NCBI RefSeq assembly: GCF_014649915.1
Contig: NZ_BMTY01000018.1
Location: 100,679 to 164,678, forward strand
Length of the DNA stretch: 64,000 nucleotides
Reading direction: 5' to 3'
From: Streptomyces toxytricini
Lineage (GTDB): Bacteria; Actinomycetota; Actinomycetes; Streptomycetales; Streptomycetaceae
The position numbers and the translations under genes are program-made. Shown here in pieces: positions 30,530 through 38,671 of the stretch. Below the pieces are notes generated by a model. It was not told the DNA's origin. It did no database searches and saw only the letters and a list, made by a program, of their open reading frames with translations. Every line of letters begins with the position of its first letter. Position 1 is the first letter of the stretch.

Positions 30530-31450
30530 CTACGCCGTCCCGGCCAGACGGGTCGCGAGGTCGAGCAGGGACCGGGCGTCCAGGACGCGGTCGCCGAAGC
30601 CCGGCAGGGGCACGTGGAGGGGCGCGGTCCACTCCGGGGGGATCGCCTCCCGGCCGTAGACGGCGCCGGCCAGGGCGCCCGTGACCGCGGCCACCGTGTC
30701 CGTGTCTCCGCCGAGGTTCACCGCGGCCCGTACGGCCTCCGGGAAACCGGCGGTCGTCCGCAGGGCCCACACCGCCGAGCCCAGGCAGGGCCACACCGCG
30801 CCGTTGAACTCGGTGGCGAGCCCGGGGTGCCAGTCCGGGGCGAGGACGCGGGCGTAGCGTTCGCGCTGCTCCGGGGCCACCGCCGCCAGCGCCTGCGGCA
30901 GCCGCTCCAGGGGGTCGGCGCCGTCGAGCGCCGTGCGGACGAGCTCGTGGAGGAGGGCCGTGCCCTCCCAGGCCGCCGGATCGCCGTGGGTCAGGGCGGC
31001 CAGGCGCCGGGCCGCGTCCATGGTTGCCTGCTGCCCGGCCGCCGCGAAGAACACCGCCGAGGTCGACGCCCGCATGAGGGAACCGTTGCCCGCCGCTCGC
31101 GCGTTCACCTGGAAGTGCAGTGCCGCGGCGAGGTCCCACGGGTCGCCGCTGGTGAGCACCTGCTCCGTCTGCAGGCCGATGTCCTTCGGCCCGGCGGCCG
31201 CCCAGCGCCGGAACCGGTCGAAGACATCGGGGAGTTCGAGCCCGCCGTGCTCGAAGAGGGATTCGCCGACGAGGACGGCCATCTGCGTGTCGTCGGTGGC
31301 CTCGCCCGGCTCCCAGCCGCCGCCCCCGCGCATCTCCGAGCCGCGGGCGTCGAGTTCGCCGGCGGGCCCGAACTCGTAGGGCGCACCGAGCGCGTCGCCG
31401 ACGGCGGAGCCCAGCACCGCGCCCACGGCGCGGTCGAGACGGGTCGTCAA
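30530..31450 (-). CDS. ADP-ribosylglycohydrolase family protein
   Basis: A 306-aa DraG-like hydrolase that removes ADP-ribose from proteins or small molecules using two Mg ions. The N-terminal GAVLGSAVGDALGAPYEF, the first metal motif EATDDTQMAVLV (TDDT, near residue 52), NGSLMRASTSAVF, and the C-terminal metal motif AAVNLGGDTDTVAAVTGALA (GGDTD) are all present and intact. The TTG at 31450 shares its bases with the TGA of the upstream TetR gene (TTGA overlap) and has GAGGAGG upstream, which fixes the start and shows translational coupling. The pair is read from a promoter within the operator array at 32059-32100. Confidence 0.93.
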   Translation of the reverse strand: MTTRLDRAVGAVLGSAVGDALGAPYEFGPAGELDARGSEMRGGGGWEPGEATDDTQMAVLVGESLFEHGGLELPDVFDRFRRWAAAGPKDIGLQTEQVLTSGDPWDLAAALHFQVNARAAGNGSLMRASTSAVFFAAAGQQATMDAARRLAALTHGDPAAWEGTALLHELVRTALDGADPLERLPQALAAVAPEQRERYARVLAPDWHPGLATEFNGAVWPCLGSAVWALRTTAGFPEAVRAAVNLGGDTDTVAAVTGALAGAVYGREAIPPEWTAPLHVPLPGFGDRVLDARSLLDLATRLAGTA

Positions 31451-32046
31451 GAGGCCTCCTCGTGCAGGTCGGGGCAGGCACAGTCCAGCACGTCCCGGGC
31501 GAACGCGTCCAGGTCGTCCAGCCCTGCGGCGGCCAGTGTGGCCGGGGCCCCGGAGAGGAGGTGCCAGAGCGCGCCGTGCAGCGCGAGGGTGAGGGCGCGG
31601 GCGTGCGCGGGCCCCGACGGGAGCCCGGCCGCGCGCAGCAGGCGCCCGTGCGCGGCGAAGTCGGCGGCGCCGATCGGGTCGAGGATCGCGGCCAGCCACG
31701 GCCGCCGAGCCGCCTCGGTCTGCAGTTCCAGGTAGGCCAGCATGCGGGTCCGGCCGGGTCCGGACGCGTCCCGCAGGAGGGCGGCGAGCAGCGCCGCCAG
31801 GCCCGCCCGGTCGGACGGGCCGGGTCCGGCCCCCCGGAGGGCCGCTGCCACCGCCCGGTACTGCTCCACGCAGTGTTCGGCCACCGCGCGCAGCAGCGCG
31901 TCGCGCGTGGGGAAGTAGTTCTTGGCGGTGCCCACGGGTACCCCGGCCGCGGCGTCGACGGCGCGGTGCGTCAGCCCCCGCCCGCCGGCCTCCGCCAGTA
32001 CGACCGCAGCGGCCTCCCGCAGCCGACTCCTTCGATCCTGGTTCAC
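31447..32046 (-). CDS. TetR/AcrR family repressor
   Basis: A 199-aa one-component regulator. The helix-turn-helix reads GLTHRAVDAAAGVPVGTAKN followed by YFPTRDALLRAVAEH, with the family's YF(P)TRDALL signature ending near residue 55. The C-terminal ligand-binding domain is Ala/Leu-rich and otherwise featureless. The GTG start at 32046 is only 12 bp from the first of three contiguous 14-bp operator-like repeats and 8 nt after TAAGCT, so it is probably leaderless and autoregulated. It overlaps and is coupled to the downstream ADP-ribosylglycohydrolase gene and is divergent from a flavin monooxygenase. Confidence 0.92.
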   Translation of the reverse strand: MNQDRRSRLREAAAVVLAEAGGRGLTHRAVDAAAGVPVGTAKNYFPTRDALLRAVAEHCVEQYRAVAAALRGAGPGPSDRAGLAALLAALLRDASGPGRTRMLAYLELQTEAARRPWLAAILDPIGAADFAAHGRLLRAAGLPSGPAHARALTLALHGALWHLLSGAPATLAAAGLDDLDAFARDVLDCACPDLHEEAS

Positions 32047-32058
32047 CTTGCCAGCTTA

Positions 32059-32100
32059 ACCACGGCCGTGGTACCACGGATGGGGTACCACGGATGTGGT
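32059..32100. promoter_or_regulatory. Three contiguous 14-bp palindromic operator repeats
   Basis: ACCACGGCCGTGGT (32059-32072, perfect palindrome), ACCACGGATGGGGT (32073-32086) and ACCACGGATGTGGT (32087-32100) abut without spacer. The ACCACGG half is invariant. The array fills more than half of the 76-bp gap between the TetR gene and the divergent monooxygenase, so it is very likely the TetR-binding region controlling both. Confidence 0.75.
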
Positions 32101-32122
32101 GGCCCGAGCGGGAGGAGCGGTC

Positions 32123-33202
32123 ATGGATCGGTCAACGGCCTTCCCCGGTGCTCCAGGCGACGCCGGCCGGGCCCTCGTGGTCGGAGCGGGCGTCGGAGGG
32201 CTGTCCGCAGCCGTGGCGCTGCGGCGGGCCGGCTGGTCCGTGGAGGTCGTCGAGCGCCGAGACACCCTGGAGCGCTACGGAACCGCCTTCGGCCTCCACC
32301 CGACCGCGCAGTCCGCCCTCGACCGGCTCGGCCTCGGCGACGCCCTGCGCGCAAGCGCCGTCCCGTACCGCCGCGCGCACATCCGCCGCCCCGACGGCAC
32401 CGCCCTGGCCGCCCTGCCCCTCGCCCGCATCGAGCGCAAGGCGGGACGCCCCGAGCTCCTCGTCTCCCGCCCCCGCCTGATCGACGCCCTCGCCGCCGAA
32501 CTGGACCGGCTCGGCGGCGTCCCCGTCCGCCACGGCCGCCGGTGGGCCGCCGACGCGGACCGGACCGGCGGCGCCGACCTCGTCGTCGGCGCCGACGGCA
32601 TCCACAGCGCCGTCCGCACCGCCCGCTTCGGCTCCCGCAGCCGCGTCCGCACCCTCGGCACCACGGCCTGGATCGGCATCGCCGACTTCGAGACGGGCGT
32701 CCACGGCGAGACCTGGGGAGACGGCCGCTTCTTCGGCATCACACCCGTCGAGCCGGGCCGGACGAACTGGTACGCCACCGTCCCCGCCGGCACCACCGCA
32801 GACGGACTGCGCGCCGCGTTCGACGGCTGGCACGACCCGATCCCGCGGATCCTCGCCGAAACCGACCAGGCCGGCTGGATCCGCTACGAGATGCGCCACC
32901 TGTACCCGGCCCTGCCCTCGTTCACGGACGGCCGGGGCACCGTCCTCGTCGGCGACGCCGCCCACGCCATGACGCCCAACCTCGGCCAGGGCGCCTGCAC
33001 CGCCCTCCTCGACGCGGAGGCGCTCGGCCGGGCCGTCGCCGCCCACGGGCGGGCCGGGCTGCCCGCGGCGCTGCGCGCGTACGACCGCGAGCGCCGCCGC
33101 AGTGCACAGCGCGTGGCGTTCGGCTCCCGCACCCTGCACCGGTTCGCGACCGCCCGACGCCCCGCCCTCCGGGACGCGCTGGTCGGCCTCCTGCCCGGCT
33201 GA
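32123..33202 (+). CDS. FAD-dependent monooxygenase
   Basis: A 359-aa class A flavin monooxygenase (PHBH fold, like urate and salicylate hydroxylases). The dinucleotide-binding motif is ALVVGAGVGGLSAAVALRRA (residues ~12-31), followed by VEVVERRDTLE. The NAD(P)H-linked DG motif is DLVVGADGIHSAVR, and the second FAD motif is VLVGDAAHAMTPNLGQGACT. The substrate is unknown. ATG at 32123 has GGGAGGAG upstream. Divergent transcription from a TetR regulator across a three-unit operator suggests an inducible oxidation or detoxification step. Confidence 0.93.
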   Translation: MDRSTAFPGAPGDAGRALVVGAGVGGLSAAVALRRAGWSVEVVERRDTLERYGTAFGLHPTAQSALDRLGLGDALRASAVPYRRAHIRRPDGTALAALPLARIERKAGRPELLVSRPRLIDALAAELDRLGGVPVRHGRRWAADADRTGGADLVVGADGIHSAVRTARFGSRSRVRTLGTTAWIGIADFETGVHGETWGDGRFFGITPVEPGRTNWYATVPAGTTADGLRAAFDGWHDPIPRILAETDQAGWIRYEMRHLYPALPSFTDGRGTVLVGDAAHAMTPNLGQGACTALLDAEALGRAVAAHGRAGLPAALRAYDRERRRSAQRVAFGSRTLHRFATARRPALRDALVGLLPG

Positions 33203-33317
33203 CCGCCCGCCGGACCCACGCCGCACCGGACCCGGCGGCTGCAACCGCGGCTGTCCCCCCTGACAGGCCGGACGCGAGGCGGTGCCGCACATGCGGAACG
33301 TGAGTACGCTGCTACCC

Positions 33318-33833
33318 ATGACGGGTCACCCCCCTGGTCCGCTCTGGGCGGGCCGGGCCTCGAACCGCGGCCAATGGCTGCTGGCCCTGGCCGGCGCCGC
33401 AGCCCTCGCGCTCGGCATCCAGCTGGCCGTCGCCTCCTCCTGGGGCACGGGCACCGTGGCGCTGCTCATGGCCGTAGTCGGCTGCATCGCCGTCGGCCTG
33501 CTGATCCTGTACGGCACCCTCGCCTTCGTGTACGTGGCCGTCACCATCGACGCCGAGGCCCTGGAGGTGCGCTGCGGCCACATCGGCCTGCCGCGCCGCA
33601 CCGTCCGCCTCGCCGACGTCACCCGCGCCGAGTACCTGCCGCACATCACCCCGCAGCAGTGGGGCGGCTGGGGCCACCGCTGGCGGCCCGAGAAGGGCAC
33701 CGCCGTCATCGTCCGCCGCGGCGAGGGCCTCGCGCTCCACCTGGGCGACGGCAGGCTGTTCACCGTCACCGTCGACGACGCCGAGAACGCGGTCCGCGTG
33801 ATCGACACCCACCTGCGGACGCACACCCGCTGA
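33318..33833 (+). CDS. Membrane protein with PH-like domain
   Basis: A 171-aa protein. Two hydrophobic helices (QWLLALAGAAALALGIQLAV and TVALLMAVVGCIAVGLLILY) are followed by a cytoplasmic or extracytoplasmic beta-rich domain: VTIDAEALEVRCGHIGLPRR, VRLADVTRAEYLP, GTAVIVRRGEGLALHLGDGR and FTVTVDDAENAVRVIDTHL, the pattern of bacterial PH-like domains. The role is unknown. The ATG lies 7 nt after TACGCT (33305-33310), so it is probably leaderless. It is followed 59 bp later by lnt on the same strand, but lnt has its own -10. Confidence 0.75.
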   Translation: MTGHPPGPLWAGRASNRGQWLLALAGAAALALGIQLAVASSWGTGTVALLMAVVGCIAVGLLILYGTLAFVYVAVTIDAEALEVRCGHIGLPRRTVRLADVTRAEYLPHITPQQWGGWGHRWRPEKGTAVIVRRGEGLALHLGDGRLFTVTVDDAENAVRVIDTHLRTHTR

Positions 33834-33892
33834 GCAGGCCACCCGACCCGCCGGCCTCCGCCAAGGCGGACCGGCCGCGTACACTCCGCCAG

Positions 33893-35512
33893 ATGAGCAG
33901 CAGTGTCACCCGAGAGCCCCGAACCGCCGGAGCGGAAGCCGGCGCCGGTGCCGGTTCCCCTGCGGCGCGGCCCGCAGACGCCGAGCGGTCCGGGCGCAGG
34001 GCCGCCGCCGTCCGCGGCCTCCTCGCCGCCGGCTCCGGTGCGCTGCTCTACTTGAGCTTCCCGCCGCGGCCCCTGTGGTGGCTGGCCCCCGTCGCCCTCG
34101 CCGTGCTCGCCGGCTGCCTCCGCGGCCGCCGCGCCCGCGCCGGATTCGGGCTGGGCCTCCTCCACGGCCTGGGCTTCCTGCTGCCGCTGCTCGTGTGGAC
34201 CAGCCAGGGCGTCGGCCCGGTCCCGTGGCTCGCCCTGGCCACCCTCGAAGCCCTCATGATCGCCGTCACCACCGCCGGCCTCGCCCTCGTCACCCGGCTG
34301 CCCGCCTGGCCGCTGTGGGCGGCCGCCGTGTGGACCGCCGGCGAGGCGCTGCGGGCCCGTGCCCCCTTCGGCGGCTTCCCCTGGGGCAAGCTCGCCTTCG
34401 GGCAGGCGGACGGCATCCTCCTCCCGCTCGCCGCCCTCGGCGGCACCCCGCTGCTCTCCTTCGGCACCGCCCTGTGCGGGTTCGGCCTGTACGCCGCCCT
34501 GCTCGCCGCCCGCGAGCGGCCGCGCCCGGCCACCGCCGCCCTCGCCGCGCTCGCCGTCGCCGCACCCGCGGCAGCGGCCCTCGCGGCCCGCCCCCTCGTC
34601 TCCGCCGCCGCCGAGGACGGCACAGCGGTGGCCGCCGTCATCCAGGGCAACGTGCCGCGTGCCGGATTCGACTTCAACGCCCAGCGCCGCGCCGTCCTCG
34701 ACAACCACGCCAACCGGACCCTCCAGCTCGCCGAGGAGGTCCGTGCGGGCAAGACCCCCCGGCCGGACTTCGTGGTGTGGCCGGAGAACTCCTCCGACAT
34801 CGACCCCTTCACCCAGCCGGACGCCTACCGCGTCATCGACGGCGCCGTGAAGGCCGTCGGCGTGCCCGTCTCGATCGGCTCCGTCCTGGCCCCCGAGACC
34901 GGCCCGCTCCGCAACACGGTGATCCGCTGGGATCCTGCCAAGGGCCCCACCGACACCTACGACAAGCGCAAGATCCAGCCCTTCGGCGAGCGCATCCCCA
35001 TGCGGTCCGTGGTGCGCCTGTTCAGCAAGGACGTGGACCGGGTGAGCCGGGACTTCGGCCCGGGCAAGGAGCCCGGCGTCTTCGACATGGGCGGAAGCCG
35101 CGTCGGCATGGTCACCTGCTACGAGGCCGCCTTCGACGACGCCGTCCGCTCCACCGTCCGGGCCGGCGCCCAGGTGATCGCCGTACCGAGCAACAACGCC
35201 ACCTTCGGCCGGACCCAGATGACCTACCAGCAGCTCGCCATGGACCGCGTCCGGGCCGTCGAGCACAGCCGGACCGTCCTCGTCCCCGTCACCAGCGGCG
35301 TCAGCGCCGTCATCCGCCCCGACGGCAAGGTCGTACAGCAGACCGAGATGTTCACGGCCGACGCGCTCGTCGCCGAGATCCCGCTGCGTTCCACCGAGAC
35401 CCCCGCCACCCGCCTCGGCCCCCTGCCGGAGTACGCGCTCCTCGCGCTCGCCGCAGGCGGGCTCGGCCTGGTCCTGGCGCGGCGCATCCGCGCCCGCGGA
35501 GGCGCCGCCTGA
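33893..35512 (+). CDS. lnt: Apolipoprotein N-acyltransferase
   Basis: A 539-aa membrane enzyme that adds the third acyl chain to the N-terminal Cys of lipoproteins. About six N-terminal TM helices (residues ~40-225) precede a periplasm-facing nitrilase domain with the triad Glu in FVVWPENSSDIDPF (near 296), Lys in YDKRKIQPFGERIP (near 358) and Cys in VGMVTCYEAAFDD (near 409). VPSNNATFG and AVEHSRTVLVPVTSG are also typical. A final TM helix closes the protein. TACACT at 33880-33885, 7 nt before the ATG, suggests leaderless expression. No partner Ppm1-type mannosyltransferase follows here, unlike in some mycobacteria. Confidence 0.93.
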   Translation: MSSSVTREPRTAGAEAGAGAGSPAARPADAERSGRRAAAVRGLLAAGSGALLYLSFPPRPLWWLAPVALAVLAGCLRGRRARAGFGLGLLHGLGFLLPLLVWTSQGVGPVPWLALATLEALMIAVTTAGLALVTRLPAWPLWAAAVWTAGEALRARAPFGGFPWGKLAFGQADGILLPLAALGGTPLLSFGTALCGFGLYAALLAARERPRPATAALAALAVAAPAAAALAARPLVSAAAEDGTAVAAVIQGNVPRAGFDFNAQRRAVLDNHANRTLQLAEEVRAGKTPRPDFVVWPENSSDIDPFTQPDAYRVIDGAVKAVGVPVSIGSVLAPETGPLRNTVIRWDPAKGPTDTYDKRKIQPFGERIPMRSVVRLFSKDVDRVSRDFGPGKEPGVFDMGGSRVGMVTCYEAAFDDAVRSTVRAGAQVIAVPSNNATFGRTQMTYQQLAMDRVRAVEHSRTVLVPVTSGVSAVIRPDGKVVQQTEMFTADALVAEIPLRSTETPATRLGPLPEYALLALAAGGLGLVLARRIRARGGAA

Positions 35513-35547
35513 CGGGGGCCGCGCCCGCGGCCTCGTATGGTCGGGGG

Positions 35548-36114
35548 ATGACACCTGAGTTCATCCGCGAGATCCGCGAGCACGCCGGGAACCGGCTCCT
35601 CCTGCTGCCCGGCGTCACCGCCGTCGTCGTCGACGACCTCGGGCGCGTGCTGCTCGGCCGCCGTGCCGACACCGGCGGCTGGTCCGTGATCGGAGGCATC
35701 CCCGAGCCGGGGGAGCAGCCCGCCGACACCGCCGCGCGCGAGGTGTACGAGGAGACGGCCGTCCGCTGCGTCCCCGAGCAGGTCGTCCTGGTCGAGATGC
35801 TCGAACCGTTCACCTACCCCAACGGGGACGTCTGCCAGTTCCAGGACATCACCTTCCGCTGCCGCGCCACGGGCGGCGAGGCCCGCGTCAACGACCACGA
35901 GTCGCTGGAGGTCGGCTGGTTCGAGCCGGACGCCCTGCCGCCGCTCCACCCCTTCGCCCTCCACCGGATCCGCCGCACCCTCGCCGGCGGGCCGACCTGG
36001 TTCGCCCCCGCGGCGGAGCTCCCCGACGAGCCCGCCGCCGTGCCCGCCGCGGCGGGCTTCCCGGCCGCGCAGGAGGCGGCCCCCGCCTGGGTCCCCGAGG
36101 GGATCCCCGAGTAG
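35548..36114 (+). CDS. NUDIX hydrolase
   Basis: A 188-aa hydrolase of nucleoside diphosphates linked to another moiety. The complete NUDIX box is GGIPEPGEQPADTAAREVYE followed by ETAV (G-x5-E-x7-REVYEETAV), near residue 50. The surrounding fold includes TAVVVDDLGRVLLGRRADTG upstream and the WF block EVGWFEPDALPPLHPF downstream. The C-terminal ~35 residues are Ala/Pro-rich. ATG at 35548 follows TATGGT (35536-35541) by 6 nt, indicating a leaderless mRNA. It follows lnt by 35 bp. The substrate is unknown; members with this C-terminal pattern are often ADP-ribose or nucleotide-sugar pyrophosphatases. Confidence 0.9.
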   Translation: MTPEFIREIREHAGNRLLLLPGVTAVVVDDLGRVLLGRRADTGGWSVIGGIPEPGEQPADTAAREVYEETAVRCVPEQVVLVEMLEPFTYPNGDVCQFQDITFRCRATGGEARVNDHESLEVGWFEPDALPPLHPFALHRIRRTLAGGPTWFAPAAELPDEPAAVPAAAGFPAAQEAAPAWVPEGIPE

Positions 36115-36130
36115 GCCGGCCCGCCGCGGG

Positions 36131-36907
36131 TCAGGCCCGCGCCGAGGCCTCCCGGTACAGCCGCACCGCCCGGTCGCCCATCACCGCGCTGTACGAGACG
36201 TCCGGGTCCGTGCCGCCGCCCTCGTGCCCGCCGAGCACGCCGGCCACGGCGCCGCCCACCAGCCACGGGCTGCCGCTGGTGCCGCCGCTGAGGCCGGGGC
36301 AGGCGATCCGCCGCTGCGTCGGCGCGTGCAGGACCGTCGTGTTCGTGCAGCGCAGCGGCGCCTCCGCGGTGCGCGGGTAGCCGACGACCGTCGCCGCCGC
36401 GCCGGCCGGCTGCCCGCCCGCCACCGGGAAGCCTCCGACGGCCTCCTCCACGGGCAGGGCGGCCCCGCCGCCCGCAGGGACGACCGTGGCGAAGGCCAGG
36501 TCGGCGTCCGGGTCCTCGCGCTCGGTCCAGGACCGCGCCGTGTGGACGCCGGTCAGCCGCCACAGCCCGTACGGGGCCCTGCCGTCGCGGTAACCGGGTG
36601 CGAAGACCGTGTTCAGCGGGTCGGCCAGGCAGTGCGCGGCGGTGGCGATCACGTCCCGGCCGGCGCTGCGGACCACGGAGGCGGTGCAGAAGTGGCCGCC
36701 GTCCAGCCCTCCGGCGAACAGCGGCCCGACCCGGTCCGCCGCCGCGCCGGGCGGCGCGATCACGGTGGTGCCCGGGGGCGGCAGGGCGGAGGCGTCCGGC
36801 ACGTGGGCGCCCAGCAGGGCGGCCATAGCGGCGAGGGCCGCGAGCGTCCGGGCGGCCCGGCGGACGCGATTGCGGCGCGGCGTTCGGCTCGGCATGCGCG
36901 GGATCAT
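36131..36907 (-). CDS. Secreted trypsin-like serine protease
   Basis: A 258-aa S1-family protease. The basic N-terminus (RMPSRTPRRNRVRRAARTLA) and hydrophobic core (ALAAMAALLGA) ending at ASA-LPPP form a Sec-type signal peptide, with probable cleavage near residue 40. The catalytic His is in VIATAAHCLADP, the Asp in EDPDADLAFATV and the Ser in GLSGGTSGSPWLVGG. Paired Cys flank the His and Ser regions, suggesting disulfides after export. ATG at 36907 follows GGGGAGG. It converges with the NUDIX gene with 16 bp between stops. Confidence 0.9.
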   Translation of the reverse strand: MIPRMPSRTPRRNRVRRAARTLAALAAMAALLGAHVPDASALPPPGTTVIAPPGAAADRVGPLFAGGLDGGHFCTASVVRSAGRDVIATAAHCLADPLNTVFAPGYRDGRAPYGLWRLTGVHTARSWTEREDPDADLAFATVVPAGGGAALPVEEAVGGFPVAGGQPAGAAATVVGYPRTAEAPLRCTNTTVLHAPTQRRIACPGLSGGTSGSPWLVGGAVAGVLGGHEGGGTDPDVSYSAVMGDRAVRLYREASARA

Positions 36908-37026
36908 GGTCCGAGCCTCCCCGTCGAAACCATGAACGGAGCCCGCTATTCCATATGAATCCGCTGTGAATCCCGGCCCGGAGGCCACCCCGGGCGGCCC
37001 GGCCGCGTCCGGCAACGGCGCCCGGT

Positions 37027-37038
37027 AGAGACGACCTA
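37027..37038 (-). repeat. Solo end of the 14368-14502 repeat
   Basis: TAGGTCGTCTCT (minus sense) is identical to the left end of the MITE-like element including the T before it, and again its TAG is the stop codon of the preceding gene (the GT39-like gene). No matching right end lies within the 128-bp gap, so this is a degenerate or solo copy. Confidence 0.5.
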
Positions 37039-38508
37039 GCGGCGCTCGTACACCGTCACCCGCCGCCCCCGCACCTCCCGGTCCGCCACCACCGCGAAGT
37101 GCTCCGCGAGCACCTTCGCCTTCGCCGCGTCCCGCGCCGCGCCCGACGGCTTCGCGACCCGGGCGGCATCCGTCACCAGCAGCACCCGGCGCTGCTCCAG
37201 CAGGGCGGCCCGGATCCGCGCCGGATCCGCCTCCTCGCCCTTGAGCGTCGCCGACTCGACCGGGCCGCGCTCCAGCGCCACGTCCGCCAGCCCCGCGAAC
37301 GCCCCGGGCGACACCAGCGCCGTGTCCCTGCGGGCCGCCGGTACGAACACCACCGCATCGCCCGGCCGGCCCAGCCGGGCCACCTCCCCGGCCACCGCCA
37401 GCACGTCGTCGACCCGGCTCGCCGGCGACCGCTTGGCCAGCGACTGCGGCAGCAGCGCGAGCACTGCCGCCGCCACCACGGCCGGCACCAGCAGCGCCGA
37501 CGCGCGCGGGAACCGGGGCGCCAGGGCCCGTACGCCCGCCCCCAGCGCCGCGCCGACCAGCAGCGCCAGCCCCAGCATGCCGAACAGCACGTACCGCTCG
37601 AGGAACAGCGGCTGCACCAGCGAAAGCCCGATCAGGCCCAGCTGCGGCACCGCCAGCAGCGGCAGGCCCACGGCCGCGGCCGACAGCCGGCCCGCGCGCG
37701 GCCGGTCCGCCGCGGCGCACAGCCCGCCCACCGCAAGCAGGACGGCCGGACCGATCATCATGTGCCAGGTCAGCGGCGGTATCCAGGACACCTGGTCGGA
37801 CTGGCTCCGGCTGAACAGCACCAGCGGCAGCGCCCCGGCGACCGCCCCGGCCGCCGCTGCCGCCCAGCGCGCCACCACCGCCCGCGGCGCGCCCGTCCAC
37901 CACAGGGTCGCGGCGTGCGCGGGGAGGACGAGCAGCGACAGCCAGTTCAGCAGCGCGCACAACAGCACCGCCACCGCGTAGGCCGTCCAGCGCGGCCACT
38001 CCCGCCGGCCCGGCCGCCCGCCCTCCGCCCCCGCCGCGTCCGCGAGCAGCGACACCAGCAGCAGCGTCGACAGCCCGGCGCCGGCCGCGACCAGGGCGTA
38101 CGGGCGGCCCTCCTGGAGGTGGAACTGCACGGCCGGCAGCAGCGGCAGCGCGAACCCGCCCGCCAGGCCGGCCAGGCGGCCCGCCAGGCGCTCCCCGAGC
38201 AGCGCCGTGCACGCCGCGGCGGCGGCGACCGCCAGCACCGACGGCAGCCGCAGCGTCGCCGTGCCCGGCCCGAACACCTCGAAGAGGCCGTGCATCAGCA
38301 GGTAGTACAGCCCGTGCACGGCGTCGACGTTCCCGAGCATCGCCCAGATGTCCCCGGCCGAGCGCCCGGCCACCTGCCAGGTGGCCGCCTCGTCCCGCCA
38401 CACGCTGTCCTGCCGGGACAGCCCCCACAGTCCGAGCCCCGTCGTCCACAGCACCGGTGGCAGCCACACGGGGAGGCGGCGGAGGGCGGTTCTCGTGTGA
38501 AAGGCCAT
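37036..38508 (-). CDS. GT39-like membrane mannosyltransferase/ArnT-type protein
   Basis: A 490-aa polytopic glycosyltransferase of the GT-C superfamily. The first extracytoplasmic loop carries the DE motif in SVWRDEAATWQVAGRS (near residue 36), typical of PMT/ArnT-type enzymes that use polyprenyl-phosphate sugars. HLQEGRPYALVAAGAGL, ALLNWLSLLVLPAHAA and PLFLERYVLFGMLGLALLVG fall where the family has conserved loops and helices; about ten TM segments follow from hydrophobicity. The C-terminal ~100 residues form a soluble domain (GDAVVFVPAARRDTALVSPG). The acceptor is unknown. Start ATG at 38508; its stop TAG forms part of a repeat. Confidence 0.85.
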   Translation of the reverse strand: MAFHTRTALRRLPVWLPPVLWTTGLGLWGLSRQDSVWRDEAATWQVAGRSAGDIWAMLGNVDAVHGLYYLLMHGLFEVFGPGTATLRLPSVLAVAAAAACTALLGERLAGRLAGLAGGFALPLLPAVQFHLQEGRPYALVAAGAGLSTLLLVSLLADAAGAEGGRPGRREWPRWTAYAVAVLLCALLNWLSLLVLPAHAATLWWTGAPRAVVARWAAAAAGAVAGALPLVLFSRSQSDQVSWIPPLTWHMMIGPAVLLAVGGLCAAADRPRAGRLSAAAVGLPLLAVPQLGLIGLSLVQPLFLERYVLFGMLGLALLVGAALGAGVRALAPRFPRASALLVPAVVAAAVLALLPQSLAKRSPASRVDDVLAVAGEVARLGRPGDAVVFVPAARRDTALVSPGAFAGLADVALERGPVESATLKGEEADPARIRAALLEQRRVLLVTDAARVAKPSGAARDAAKAKVLAEHFAVVADREVRGRRVTVYERR

Positions 38509-38671
38509 GGGGCGGTTCGAATCCTCGAAGGAGTGTGCGAGCGGAAGGTGCCAGTCTATGGACGCGCCGGACGGTTCACCGCCCCGCTGTTGTGCACCGC
38601 GGCACGGGAACGCACGCCCCGGCCGCCCCTAGCCTCACCGCACAGGAGCACGAACGAGGGGCGGTACCCGG

